From assembly GCA_000431775.1 (NCBI GenBank), contig FR888212.1, positions 1-28,074 on the forward strand: a DNA stretch of 28,074 nucleotides, read 5' to 3'. The stretch is from Clostridium sp. CAG:413. GTDB lineage: Bacteria; Bacillota; Clostridia; Oscillospirales; Acutalibacteraceae. The notes below the pieces were generated by a model. It made no database searches. It was not told where the DNA came from and was given only the letters and a program-made list of their open reading frames with translations. Shown here in pieces: positions 1 to 6,562 of the stretch. The position numbers and the translations under genes are program-made. The first letter of the stretch is position 1, and every line of letters begins with the position of its first letter.

Positions 1-4
1 AACA

Positions 5-48
5 ACAAATCCGAACCCCTCGCCAACCGGCATTAGGTTCGGATTTGT
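5..48 (-). terminator. Inverted repeat after tRNA-Ala, possible terminator
   Basis: A 13-base arm at 5-17 (ACAAATCCGAACC) is exactly complementary to 36-48, with an 18-base loop. It lies 7 bases beyond the 3' end of the minus-strand tRNA, where a tRNA transcript would need to stop. The tail on the minus strand is only GTTGTT, so the U-tract is weak. It could also belong to a gene lying left of the window. Confidence 0.55.
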
Positions 49-54
49 ACTGTT

Positions 55-130
55 TGGTGGACCTGAAGGGATTCGAACCCACGACCTCTCGGATGCGAAC
101 CGAACGCTCTCCCAACTGAGCTACAGGCCC
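55..130 (-). tRNA. tRNA-Ala, anticodon CGC
   Basis: Read on the minus strand, this gives a 76-base cloverleaf with the CCA end encoded in the DNA (55-57). The acceptor stem GGGCCTG pairs with CAGGTCC and includes a G3-U70 wobble, the main identity element for alanyl-tRNA synthetase. The D arm reads GCTC-AGTTGGGA-GAGC. The anticodon loop is TTCGCAT, giving anticodon CGC, which reads GCG (Ala). The T arm has GTTCGAATCC. The 3' end points left, away from the large operon. A consensus promoter lies just upstream at 164-192. Confidence 0.96.
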
Positions 131-163
131 ATACTATTCGGATGTTATCCATAATGCTCTGAA

Positions 164-192
164 ATTATAACTCTTTTTTGCCGTCTTGTCAA
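164..192 (-). promoter_or_regulatory. Sigma-70 type promoter for tRNA-Ala
   Basis: On the minus strand, TTGACA (187-192) is separated by exactly 17 bases from TATAAT (164-169). Both hexamers match the consensus fully. The expected start is about 7 bases further on, some 25 bases before the tRNA 5' end at 130. Such a strong core promoter is usual for stable RNA genes. Confidence 0.9.
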
Positions 193-245
193 CACCGTAT
201 TTTCAAAACGGTGAGATTTTTCCCCGCCGCTCGGCGGTGAGCGGT
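193..245. other. GC-rich hairpin cluster between HD gene and tRNA promoter
   Basis: Two short palindromes lie in the 147-base gap between the tRNA and the HD-domain gene. CACCGT (193-198) pairs with ACGGTG (208-213), followed on the plus strand by gagattttt. CCGCC (224-228) pairs with GGCGG (233-237) around GCTC. Neither has a clear U-tract on the minus strand, where the HD gene would need to stop, so a terminator role is only possible. The first hairpin directly abuts the tRNA -35 box. Confidence 0.4.
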
Positions 246-277
246 CGCGGAGCGACAGCGGTATGATAAAACTGAGC

Positions 278-895
278 TTATTTCTTCATGAAACTGCGGC
301 AGATTTCGTCGAATTCCCCGCGGTTTGCAAGTAGGCGGCGTATCTCCGCGAGAGCCGCGGCGTTCTGAGCCGAGGCAAGGCGCAGCTTCAGATATCCGCC
401 CTCGCCGTATTTCTCCGCCACATGGGAGTGCGCCCGCTCGATCTGCCCGGCCTCGTCAAGCTCCGGGTAATTCGCAAGACCGTATTGCACCGTGCGGCGC
501 AGCACTGTCATCGGGTCAAGCTGCCTGTCCGCTTCGCTGACTATCAGCCCATAGATCGAGCGAGGCTCGTGCTTCGATGAGGCGCGGTGATCCTCGACCG
601 CCTGCGCCATCGTCTCTATCTGCTCCGCCGTGAAGAATTCACGCAGGGCGGCATCGCGGCGCATGAGGCGACCCGATGAAAGCTCGTGACCGTCCCTGCC
701 GAAGCACAGCCCGAGATCGTGGCAGGCGGCGACGGCGTAGACCATGTCGATATCGACGTCAAAATTTTCCGCCAGCTCCATGCTCTTTGAAATGACCGCC
801 AGCGCATGGTCGACTCGGTGACCGGCGTCGAAATCCTCATACTGCGGCAGGATGCTGCCCTCAATATATTCTTTCAGTCTTTCGTTCACTGCCAT
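278..895 (-). CDS. HD-domain phosphohydrolase, 205 aa
   Basis: The protein has the HD superfamily metal-binding pattern: His30 (in GHRVDH), the His59-Asp60 pair in ACHDLG, His103 and Asp123 (VSEADRQ). HD proteins of this size hydrolyse phosphoester bonds in nucleotides or other small phosphorylated metabolites using divalent metals. The substrate cannot be told from sequence. There is no membrane segment, so it should be cytoplasmic. The ATG at 893-895 is preceded by AAAGGAG (901-907 read on the minus strand) 5 bases away, and a consensus promoter lies at 924-952, so it is probably transcribed alone. The gene is GC-rich (62% at 301-360 by hand count), unlike the large operon to its right. Confidence 0.87.
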   Translation of the reverse strand: MAVNERLKEYIEGSILPQYEDFDAGHRVDHALAVISKSMELAENFDVDIDMVYAVAACHDLGLCFGRDGHELSSGRLMRRDAALREFFTAEQIETMAQAVEDHRASSKHEPRSIYGLIVSEADRQLDPMTVLRRTVQYGLANYPELDEAGQIERAHSHVAEKYGEGGYLKLRLASAQNAAALAEIRRLLANRGEFDEICRSFMKK

Positions 896-923
896 AATCG
901 CTCCTTTGTTGTTTCCGAAGAGG

Positions 924-952
924 ATTATATCAATTTTTCAGTTGCCTGTCAA
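924..952 (-). promoter_or_regulatory. Promoter of the HD-domain gene
   Basis: On the minus strand, TTGACA (947-952) and TATAAT (924-929) are perfect hexamers 17 bases apart. The start site falls about 15-20 bases before the AAAGGAG Shine-Dalgarno. Its -35 box is only 34 bases from the -35 box of the divergent promoter at 987-1015. Confidence 0.9.
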
Positions 953-986
953 TTCGTGAGGCTGTGTAAATCCCGATATTTGTCGG

Positions 987-1015
987 TTGACCGACGCCCT
1001 CGGCGGGGCTATAAT
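987..1015 (+). promoter_or_regulatory. Promoter of the 49-aa peptide gene
   Basis: TTGACC (987-992) and a perfect TATAAT (1010-1015) are separated by exactly 17 bases. The predicted start near 1022 leaves a 5' leader of only about 21 bases before the ATG at 1043, just enough for the Shine-Dalgarno. This promoter is divergent from that of the HD gene. Confidence 0.87.
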
Positions 1016-1042
1016 AAAGCCGTCGAAAGGGGGACATCTAAA

Positions 1043-1192
1043 ATGCTTGCGATCATAGCAATGATCAGCGACCTGCCGGCGATGATAGCCGCCGTCGTTG
1101 AGAAGCTCACGGGAGCCGATCTCTCGGGCATTGTGCAGATGAGCAACGAAGCCATAGCGAAGCTCCTTGAGCTTGCCGACAAGATCTTTTGA
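1043..1192 (+). CDS. Unrecognised 49-aa amphipathic/hydrophobic peptide
   Basis: I do not recognise this protein. The peptide begins MLAIIAMISDLPAMIAAVVEK and has a hydrophobic N-terminal half and an amphipathic, acidic C-terminal half ending in LLELADKIF. By side chains it has six acidic and three basic residues (net about -3). The case for a real gene is the expression unit: a near-consensus promoter ends 28 bases upstream, an AGGGGGA Shine-Dalgarno (1028-1034) sits 8 bases before the ATG, and a strong hairpin starts 12 bases after the stop. A longer in-frame reading upstream lacks a good start signal and would overlap the HD gene and both promoters. Possible roles include a membrane-active peptide, a leaderless bacteriocin-like peptide, or a small regulator. 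None of these can be shown from sequence. Confidence 0.7.
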   Translation: MLAIIAMISDLPAMIAAVVEKLTGADLSGIVQMSNEAIAKLLELADKIF

Positions 1193-1203
1193 TCAGCCAA
1201 ACC

Positions 1204-1250
1204 GCACCCCCGCCTTGCGCTTGATGCAGGGCGGGGGTGCAATATTATTT
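1204..1250 (+). terminator. Rho-independent terminator of the 49-aa peptide gene
   Basis: GCACCCCCGCC (1204-1214) pairs perfectly with GGCGGGGGTGC (1230-1240). Three further pairs can form inside the loop (TGC 1216-1218 with GCA 1226-1228). The tail aatattattt is AT-rich rather than pure T. The very stable 11-bp stem directly after the ORF fits a terminator, and it also separates this unit from the large operon. Confidence 0.83.
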
Positions 1251-1463
1251 AAAATGTATACAGAATAGCGTAAATCTATTATTGCAAGTTGTGCGTCTGA
1301 TCGGTGCGCAAAACGATGACGAAAAGTAACGATTTCTTGCACTATACCTAAGGGAAAAAATCTGCTATAAATTATATTGTAGTATTTTAAATATTGGTGT
1401 CGAAATAACAAGTGGATAAGTTTTACAAAGGAATTATTGCTGTTTATCATTTGGAGGGTCACT
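1251..1463 (+). promoter_or_regulatory. AT-rich leader of the Tad operon, with possible extended -10
   Basis: This 213-base stretch lies between the peptide terminator and the first Tad gene. The best promoter candidate is an extended -10, TGCTATAAA at 1363-1371, without a well-placed -35 (TTGCAC at 1337-1342 would give a 23-base spacer). An imperfect inverted repeat, TTGTGCG/TGCGCAA, lies near 1288-1311 and could be an operator. I see no riboswitch fold. The Shine-Dalgarno GGAGGG lies at 1452-1457. Confidence 0.4.
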
Positions 1464-2525
1464 ATGAAAATTAAGGTTGCAATACTTGATGAGAATGTCA
1501 GCTATTTGAACAGATTGGCCGCTGCATTTGCCAGCAGATTTGCAGAGAAGCTTGAGGTGTATTCATTTTCAAACCAGGAATCTGCGTTGACCAGTTTGCA
1601 AAACAACAGGATAGATGTTTTCCTCTCCAGCGACCGTTTTGATATTGACTATAATAGGTTGCCAAAAAGATGTGGATTTTCATATTTGGTTGATTCGGCC
1701 GGAATTGAGTCATTTAAGGAAAAACCTACGATATGCCGATTCCAAAAGGTTGAGATGATATACAAAGAGATATTAGGAATTTTCTCTGATATTTCACCAG
1801 ATACAATTAAATTTGAAACCGGCGACGGCGGAGCAATTGTTTCCTTTATGTCGACCTGTGGAGGAGCAGGAAGTTCTACAGTTGCGGCAGCGTTTGCCAA
1901 AAGGCAAGCAATGTTTGGTAAAAAAGTTTTATATCTCAATCTTGAGCAATTCGGTAGTGCAGAATCGTTTTTTGATGGAGAAGGACAATTTGGACTTAGT
2001 GATGTGATTTTTGCCGTTAAAAGTAAGAAATCAAATTTAGCCCTAAAAATGGAGAGCTATATTAAAACAGACCCCTCCGGTGTATATTTCTATTCTGCTG
2101 CCAAAAATCCGCTTGATATCATTGAAATCGGTAGCGAAGATATTGATAGTTTGGTTGCGGCCATGAGGGCAATAGGTTCGTTTGACATAATTGTTGTTGA
2201 TGCGGATTTTTCAATTTCTGCGGATGCAATAGAACTTATAAAGCAGTCAACGGCTACAGTTTTTGTCTCAACAGGTACTGACATAGCTAACACGAAATTT
2301 TTGCGAGCGATCAGTGCTCTGGAAACTTATGAGCAGCAGAATGACGTAAGCGTTTTGGGTAAGATTTTGCTACTTTATAATAGATTCAGCAGCGAGGTTT
2401 GCAAAATGCTTTCAGATTCGCCGGTCAGAGTTTGCGGAGGAATCTCGAGAATCGAAAATGCAAGCGAGAGACGAGTGGTGGAGCAGGTTATGCAGAATAA
2501 TGTGCTTGATAAAATATTCGGATGA
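1464..2525 (+). CDS. tadZ: TadZ/CpaE-like pilus localisation ATPase, 353 aa
   Basis: This is the first gene of the Tad operon. Residues about 1-110 look like a degenerate receiver domain (KVAILDENVSYLNRL). Residues about 125-350 have a MinD/ParA-like fold. The P-loop region at residues 130-139 reads STCGGAGSST: the MinD-family signature lysine is Cys132 and the P-loop lysine is replaced by Ser. A Walker B-like strand, FDIIVVDAD, lies at 240-248. TadZ/CpaE proteins place Tad machinery in the cell, and an atypical receiver and atypical ATPase domain have been described for TadZ of Eubacterium rectale. The start is the ATG at 1464, preceded by GGAGGG, rather than an in-frame ATG at 1437 that has no such site. 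The gene is AT-rich (about 30% GC at 1981-2040 by hand count). Confidence 0.87.
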   Translation: MKIKVAILDENVSYLNRLAAAFASRFAEKLEVYSFSNQESALTSLQNNRIDVFLSSDRFDIDYNRLPKRCGFSYLVDSAGIESFKEKPTICRFQKVEMIYKEILGIFSDISPDTIKFETGDGGAIVSFMSTCGGAGSSTVAAAFAKRQAMFGKKVLYLNLEQFGSAESFFDGEGQFGLSDVIFAVKSKKSNLALKMESYIKTDPSGVYFYSAAKNPLDIIEIGSEDIDSLVAAMRAIGSFDIIVVDADFSISADAIELIKQSTATVFVSTGTDIANTKFLRAISALETYEQQNDVSVLGKILLLYNRFSSEVCKMLSDSPVRVCGGISRIENASERRVVEQVMQNNVLDKIFG

Positions 2526-2536
2526 GGTGTTGAGTC

Positions 2537-3775
2537 TTGAATGCAGAGAGAGAAGCTGCGCTTATTGCGGAGATAAAAGGCTATGTTGTTGAGAATTTGC
2601 CGCTAAATAAAATGGAAGACGATGAACTTGAGGATAAAGTGGAGGAGATTGTCAGATCTAGAGTGGCAAATGAGTATTGCCCTATTACTCAAATACTTTC
2701 AATAGTCAATCAGGTATACAGCTCAATAAGAGGTTTTGGCTTGCTTGATACGATCATAAGCGACGATACAATAACTGAAGTTATGATTAACGGGCCGGAG
2801 AATATTTTTATTGAGCAAAACGGTCGTCTTTTTAAGCTGGATAAACAATTTGAGAGTCAAAGAAGACTTGAAGATGTTATACAGAGGATTGTTGGCCTTG
2901 CCGGCAGGGAGGTCAACCAGGCGAATCCGATATGTGACACGAGACTTCCGGATGGCTCTCGTGTTAATGTTGTGTTGCCGCCGATCGCCCTGTGCGGGCC
3001 GACAATCACTATTCGTAAATTCTCTAAAACTCCTATGACGATCGAGAAGCTGATACAATACGGCTCAATAACTAAAGAAATAGCTGCTCAACTTGAGAAA
3101 CTCGTTAAAGCTAAATACAATATTTTTATCAGTGGAGGTACCGGATCAGGTAAAACGACTTTCCTTAATGCCCTGTCAAATTACATACCAAAAGAGGAGA
3201 GGGTTATAACCATTGAGGACTCTGCAGAGCTTCAGATAACCGGTATTGATAACCTTGTGAGCATGGAGACGAGAAATGCAAATGCTGCTGGTGTAGGTCA
3301 GATAACCATAAGAGACTTGATAAAATCATCTCTGCGAATGAGACCTGAGCGCATAGTGGTCGGCGAAGTTCGCGGAGGCGAAGCGCTTGATATGCTTCAG
3401 GCGATGAATACCGGTCACGACGGCTCGCTTTCAACAGGCCACGCGAACTCGGTAAAAGATATGCTCAGCAGACTTGAGACTATGGTGCTGCAGGGTGCTG
3501 ACGGCTTGCCGCTTGAGGCGATACGTCAGCAGATAGCTTCTGCCGTTGATATAATCATACACCTTTCAAGACTTCGTGACCATTCGAGGAAAACTATGGA
3601 GATATGCGAAGTTACGGGATATCAAAACGGCGAAATACAATTAAATCCGCTTTATGTTTTTGAAGAAGACGAAAGGTCAACTCTCTCAAAAGTTTCAGGC
3701 TCACTCAAACGAACGGCTAACCCAATGGTAAATGTGCAAAAACTTAGGCTGGCGGGTCTCACAACAGATATATAG
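2537..3775 (+). CDS. tadA: TadA/CpaF secretion ATPase, 412 aa
   Basis: This is the hexameric type II/IV secretion ATPase that powers Tad pilus assembly at the inner face of the membrane. The N-terminal domain contains DDTITEVMINGPENIFIEQNG, as in CpaF proteins. Walker A is SGGTGSGKTT at residues 199-208 (Lys206). The Walker B region is VVGEVRGGEALDM around 274-286, with Glu277 and Arg279. The His boxes are TGHDGS (His294) and STGHANS (His302). All catalytic elements are present and the length is normal. The start is a TTG at 2537, 9 bases after GATGAGG (2521-2527); an ATG at 2541 is out of frame. It starts 11 bases after tadZ. GC rises to about 57% around the conserved Walker B/His-box segment (3361-3420). 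Confidence 0.96.
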   Translation: MNAEREAALIAEIKGYVVENLPLNKMEDDELEDKVEEIVRSRVANEYCPITQILSIVNQVYSSIRGFGLLDTIISDDTITEVMINGPENIFIEQNGRLFKLDKQFESQRRLEDVIQRIVGLAGREVNQANPICDTRLPDGSRVNVVLPPIALCGPTITIRKFSKTPMTIEKLIQYGSITKEIAAQLEKLVKAKYNIFISGGTGSGKTTFLNALSNYIPKEERVITIEDSAELQITGIDNLVSMETRNANAAGVGQITIRDLIKSSLRMRPERIVVGEVRGGEALDMLQAMNTGHDGSLSTGHANSVKDMLSRLETMVLQGADGLPLEAIRQQIASAVDIIIHLSRLRDHSRKTMEICEVTGYQNGEIQLNPLYVFEEDERSTLSKVSGSLKRTANPMVNVQKLRLAGLTTDI

Positions 3776-3787
3776 GAGGACTGTGCT

Positions 3788-4657
3788 ATGAAGATTAGTA
3801 TTTTTAAAAAAGAAGAAAAAGAGCCTCCTGAGCCGCAGTATTATACCTCGGCTACTAATATGCCTACATTAAACTATAAAGTGTATTACATGAGTAAAGT
3901 AGAAAAACTGCTTTATTCTCTTTTGGCGTTTGCTGTGGGTGCCGGAGTTGGCTATCTGTTTTACGGCGGAATGGGCAAGAACGAATTCGGTGAGGCAACG
4001 ACCACAACATATGTTCTGAATACGGTTATTTCGTGCATTGTCGGCGCAATAGCGGCAAAGCTCTTTATTCCGATAAGGACCAAACAGATAATTGACAAGC
4101 GTCGCAAGCAGCTCAGTGTCCAATTCAGGGATATGCTGGATTCGTTGAATACTTCACTGGGGTCAGGCAAAAATGTGCCGGATTCTTTCTCGACGGTTTA
4201 CGGTGACATGAAGCTACAGTACGAAGAAGGGGCGTTTATCCTGAATGAGCTGGAAATTATCCTCTCCGGTATGCAGAATAATATTGCAATTGAGGATATG
4301 CTCTACGACTTCGGCACAAGAAGCGGTATTGATGATATAAAGAGCTTCGCCGATGTTTTTAAGATAAGTTACCGTAAGGGCGGCAACATGAAAGATATAA
4401 TTCGCAATACCCATGCGATTCTTTCAGATAAAATGGAGATCAAAGAAGAGATAGAAACCACAGTCTCTGCAAGTAAAATGGAGCAAAACATTATGCTTGT
4501 TATGCCGATTTTAATTATCGGCATGATAAAAGTTATGAGTCCGGAGTTCGCGGATAATTTCACAACATTTGCCGGCATTGCTTCCACGACGGTTGCTATT
4601 GCTCTCTTTATCGCGGCATATTTCATCGGCAAGAAGATACTTGATATCAAGATCTGA
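3788..4657 (+). CDS. tadB: TadB-like membrane platform protein (T2SSF domain), 289 aa
   Basis: This is one of two GspF/T2SSF-type membrane proteins that form the platform on which the TadA ATPase acts. There are two membrane segments near residues 40-60 and 75-95, a cytoplasmic helical T2SSF domain (QFRDMLDSLNTSLGSGKNV onward), and C-terminal membrane segments (IMLVMPILIIGMIKVMSPEF and the final FIAAYFIG stretch). The GNMKDIIRNTHAIL segment is typical of TadB. Start ATG at 3788 after ATAGGAGG, 12 bases past the tadA stop. TadB and TadC are distinguished here mainly by gene order. Confidence 0.92.
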   Translation: MKISIFKKEEKEPPEPQYYTSATNMPTLNYKVYYMSKVEKLLYSLLAFAVGAGVGYLFYGGMGKNEFGEATTTTYVLNTVISCIVGAIAAKLFIPIRTKQIIDKRRKQLSVQFRDMLDSLNTSLGSGKNVPDSFSTVYGDMKLQYEEGAFILNELEIILSGMQNNIAIEDMLYDFGTRSGIDDIKSFADVFKISYRKGGNMKDIIRNTHAILSDKMEIKEEIETTVSASKMEQNIMLVMPILIIGMIKVMSPEFADNFTTFAGIASTTVAIALFIAAYFIGKKILDIKI

Positions 4658-4673
4658 AACGGAGGCCAAAAGA

Positions 4674-5546
4674 ATGTTTTTATCTGTAGTAGATATTGCG
4701 ATAATTATCCTGGGCTTTGTCTGGCTTGCCATATGGATGTTCTTTTACATAAAGGGTAAAAAGAATGCGGAGCTTTTTGAGGGGCTTGACGAAACGGAAT
4801 TTCGACTTAAGGATATATATTTTGTCGGCTATGAGGTGCTGGAGACTTTTAAGTATAAATATCGCTCAAGGGCAGACAGACGTCTTAAGCGAGAGATAGA
4901 GGTGCTTTATGACCCGAGATATGTTGACTATTATCTGCGGGTGATTCATGCGCAAAAGATGACCGTAGCCATGACAATTCTTCAGTTTGCCTTTATCGCC
5001 TACGGGCTGACGCAGGAAATACTTATATTCTTTATTTTAGTCGGTATGGCGGGCCTGATGTATTATTACTTTGGCACAATGACCACCAAAAAGCTGACCG
5101 CAAGGTCAGAGGAGATGCTTTCCGATTTCTCCGAAGTGATTTCAAAGCTGGCGCTTATGACGAATGCCGGCATGATCCTGCGCGAGGCGTGGGAGCTTAT
5201 CGCCTACGGAGACGAGACGGCGGTGTATAAGGAAATGCAAAAAACCGTTGAGGATATGAGAAACGGTATGTCCGAGATCGACGCATATCACGCGTTCGGC
5301 AAGCGCTGCGTGATACCGGAGATCAAGAAATTCTCCGCCACGATAATCCAGGGTGTGACCAAAGGCTCGTCGGAGCTTGTGCTCATGCTGCAGGATCAGA
5401 ATAAAGAGATCTGGGAGGCCAAGAAGCAGTCGGTCAAGAGGCAGGGCGAGAAGGCGGCGAGCAAGCTGCTCTTCCCCATGGTCGTCATGTTTCTCGGCAT
5501 CCTCATCATGATCATGATACCGATATTCTCAAATCTGGGAATATAA
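4674..5546 (+). CDS. tadC: TadC-like membrane platform protein (T2SSF domain), 290 aa
   Basis: This is the second T2SSF-domain platform protein. It has an N-terminal membrane segment (VDIAIIILGFVWLAIWMFFYIKG), paired central segments (MTVAMTILQFAFIAYGLTQ and ILIFFILVGMAGLMYYYFG), the T2SSF helical domain (EEMLSDFSEVISKLALMTNAG, NGMSEIDAYHAFGKRC) and a C-terminal hydrophobic anchor. The start is the ATG at 4674 with GGAGG 8 bases upstream. A longer reading from 4569 overlaps tadB and gives an unlikely Arg/Leu-rich N-terminus. GC climbs from about 42% at the 5' end to 50-58% in the 3' third (hand counts). Confidence 0.92.
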   Translation: MFLSVVDIAIIILGFVWLAIWMFFYIKGKKNAELFEGLDETEFRLKDIYFVGYEVLETFKYKYRSRADRRLKREIEVLYDPRYVDYYLRVIHAQKMTVAMTILQFAFIAYGLTQEILIFFILVGMAGLMYYYFGTMTTKKLTARSEEMLSDFSEVISKLALMTNAGMILREAWELIAYGDETAVYKEMQKTVEDMRNGMSEIDAYHAFGKRCVIPEIKKFSATIIQGVTKGSSELVLMLQDQNKEIWEAKKQSVKRQGEKAASKLLFPMVVMFLGILIMIMIPIFSNLGI

Positions 5547-5579
5547 GTATATAAAAACAGAGGAAAGGAGGGGAAAGAA

Positions 5580-5798
5580 ATGACTAAGAAGATCAATATG
5601 GCGGCAATAAGACTCAAGGTCTTTATCGACAGCTTCCTTCATCAGGAGAGGGGCGCGGTTGATATCGTTGCGATTGTCATCCTTATTGCCATTGCTGTTG
5701 TTTTGGCTGTTTTCTTTAAAGAGCAAATAGCAAGTCTTTTGAAAACCATGATGAAAACCATTCAAGAGAAAGCAGGCGGACTATCTCAGAATATTTAA
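5580..5798 (+). CDS. Flp1-like type IVb pilin, 72 aa
   Basis: This is the likely major pilin. A 25-residue leader ends QERG, and prepilin peptidase should cut after Gly25, leaving a 47-residue mature pilin. The mature protein starts AVDIVAIVILIAIAVVLAVFF, the hydrophobic stalk, followed by a short Lys-rich amphipathic helix. The usual Glu at mature position +5 is absent; an Asp at +3 is the only acidic residue nearby, as seen in Flp1-like pilins of Bacillota. The Shine-Dalgarno GAAAGGAGGGG is the strongest in the operon, as expected for a structural subunit. The gene is followed by a stable hairpin (5815-5838). A prepilin peptidase is encoded at 11474. Confidence 0.88.
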   Translation: MTKKINMAAIRLKVFIDSFLHQERGAVDIVAIVILIAIAVVLAVFFKEQIASLLKTMMKTIQEKAGGLSQNI

Positions 5799-5814
5799 GA
5801 TAGTGCGGCCAAAA

Positions 5815-5838
5815 GTGCGCCCCGGTATCGGGGCGCAC
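5815..5838 (+). terminator. Stable hairpin after the pilin gene (attenuator or mRNA stabiliser)
   Basis: GTGCGCCCCG (5815-5824) and CGGGGCGCAC (5829-5838) form a perfect 10-bp stem closed by a GTAT tetraloop, 16 bases after the pilin stop codon. It is followed by gatcccccaaag, with no U-tract, so it is not a standard intrinsic terminator. The placement suits either a 3' stabiliser that lets pilin mRNA accumulate, or a partial attenuator that lowers expression of the downstream genes. Confidence 0.72.
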
Positions 5839-5879
5839 GATCCCCCAAAGATTTAATCCTCCGTCAGGAGTTGAGTTAT

Positions 5880-6545
5880 ATGATCAAAAAATTTATTAAA
5901 GAAGAAAAAGCGGTTGCAACCATAGTGGAGGCGACCATAGTGTTCCCCGTCATGTTTTTGGTTATTATCTTTATGCTGTTTATGGGGAACGCCTATTATC
6001 AGATGTCACGCATAGACGCTATCGTTGCCGAGTGTGCGATGGAGGGTGCCGCCGCCTGCACCGACCCATTCTATTATCGCGTACGCGATGAAGTGAAAAA
6101 GAGCGGCGATGCTCCGATAAGCAATAACGATATACAGCCGTATCGTTATGTTATCGGAGTTAACGGCAACTCGGGCAATATCAAAGAGGTACGAATAAAG
6201 ATCGAGGAGAAGCTGACAAAGGCGATCAAGGATACGGGCTTTTTCGGCGGCATGAAGCCGACGATAACGGCTCATCAAGTGCAGTATAAGAGCAATTTCT
6301 TTTACGCCACCTTCGCCGTCGAGGTGCATTATCGTATAACAATTCCGGTAAGGCTGCTCGGCGAGCGGAATTTTGAGATATTAAAGAGCTCGGCACGTTC
6401 CGAGGTTGCAGTCAATGACCCGGCGGATTTCATACTCAATACCGATATGGTTTTGGATTATATAGAGGGTTCCAAGACAGGCCAAAAGGCGATTCAAAAG
6501 ATCCAGGAAGCCATGGGTAAGGTCAGAGAATTTCTCAATCTCTAA
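5880..6545 (+). CDS. TadE-like pseudopilin, 221 aa
   Basis: A short basic N-terminus (MIKKFIKEEK) is followed by AVATIVEATIVFPVMFLVII, the TadE hydrophobic segment with its conserved Glu, and then by an extracytoplasmic domain of about 170 residues. TadE proteins are minor pilins/pseudopilins of the Tad pilus, cut by the prepilin peptidase. If the Glu is placed at mature +5, the residue before the cut is Val rather than Gly, so processing is uncertain. The start is the ATG at 5880, 9 bases after AGGAG (5866-5870). A TTG at 5871 touches the Shine-Dalgarno and cannot be the start. It is separated from the pilin gene by 81 bases containing the hairpin. Confidence 0.85.
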   Translation: MIKKFIKEEKAVATIVEATIVFPVMFLVIIFMLFMGNAYYQMSRIDAIVAECAMEGAAACTDPFYYRVRDEVKKSGDAPISNNDIQPYRYVIGVNGNSGNIKEVRIKIEEKLTKAIKDTGFFGGMKPTITAHQVQYKSNFFYATFAVEVHYRITIPVRLLGERNFEILKSSARSEVAVNDPADFILNTDMVLDYIEGSKTGQKAIQKIQEAMGKVREFLNL

Positions 6546-6562
6546 AGTGAGGAGGCAGAGCA

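Noticed and set aside
55..130. tRNA-Ala as integration site for a genomic island carrying the Tad operon
   Set aside because: The tRNA 3' end, where islands integrate, faces left, away from the operon. No direct repeat of the tRNA end was seen at the right side, and the HD gene lies between.
806..1192. A 128-codon reading that contains the 49-aa peptide in frame
   Set aside because: Its upstream part runs antisense through the HD gene and across two promoters and has no Shine-Dalgarno. The internal ATG at 1043 has all the expected signals.
1251..1463. Cyclic-di-GMP or other riboswitch in the operon leader
   Set aside because: No conserved aptamer core or expression-platform hairpin could be seen in this AT-rich stretch.
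4569..4673. Longer N-terminus for TadC
   Set aside because: It overlaps tadB in another frame and gives an Arg/Leu/Ser-rich start. The ATG at 4674 has GGAGG at good spacing and begins with a membrane helix.
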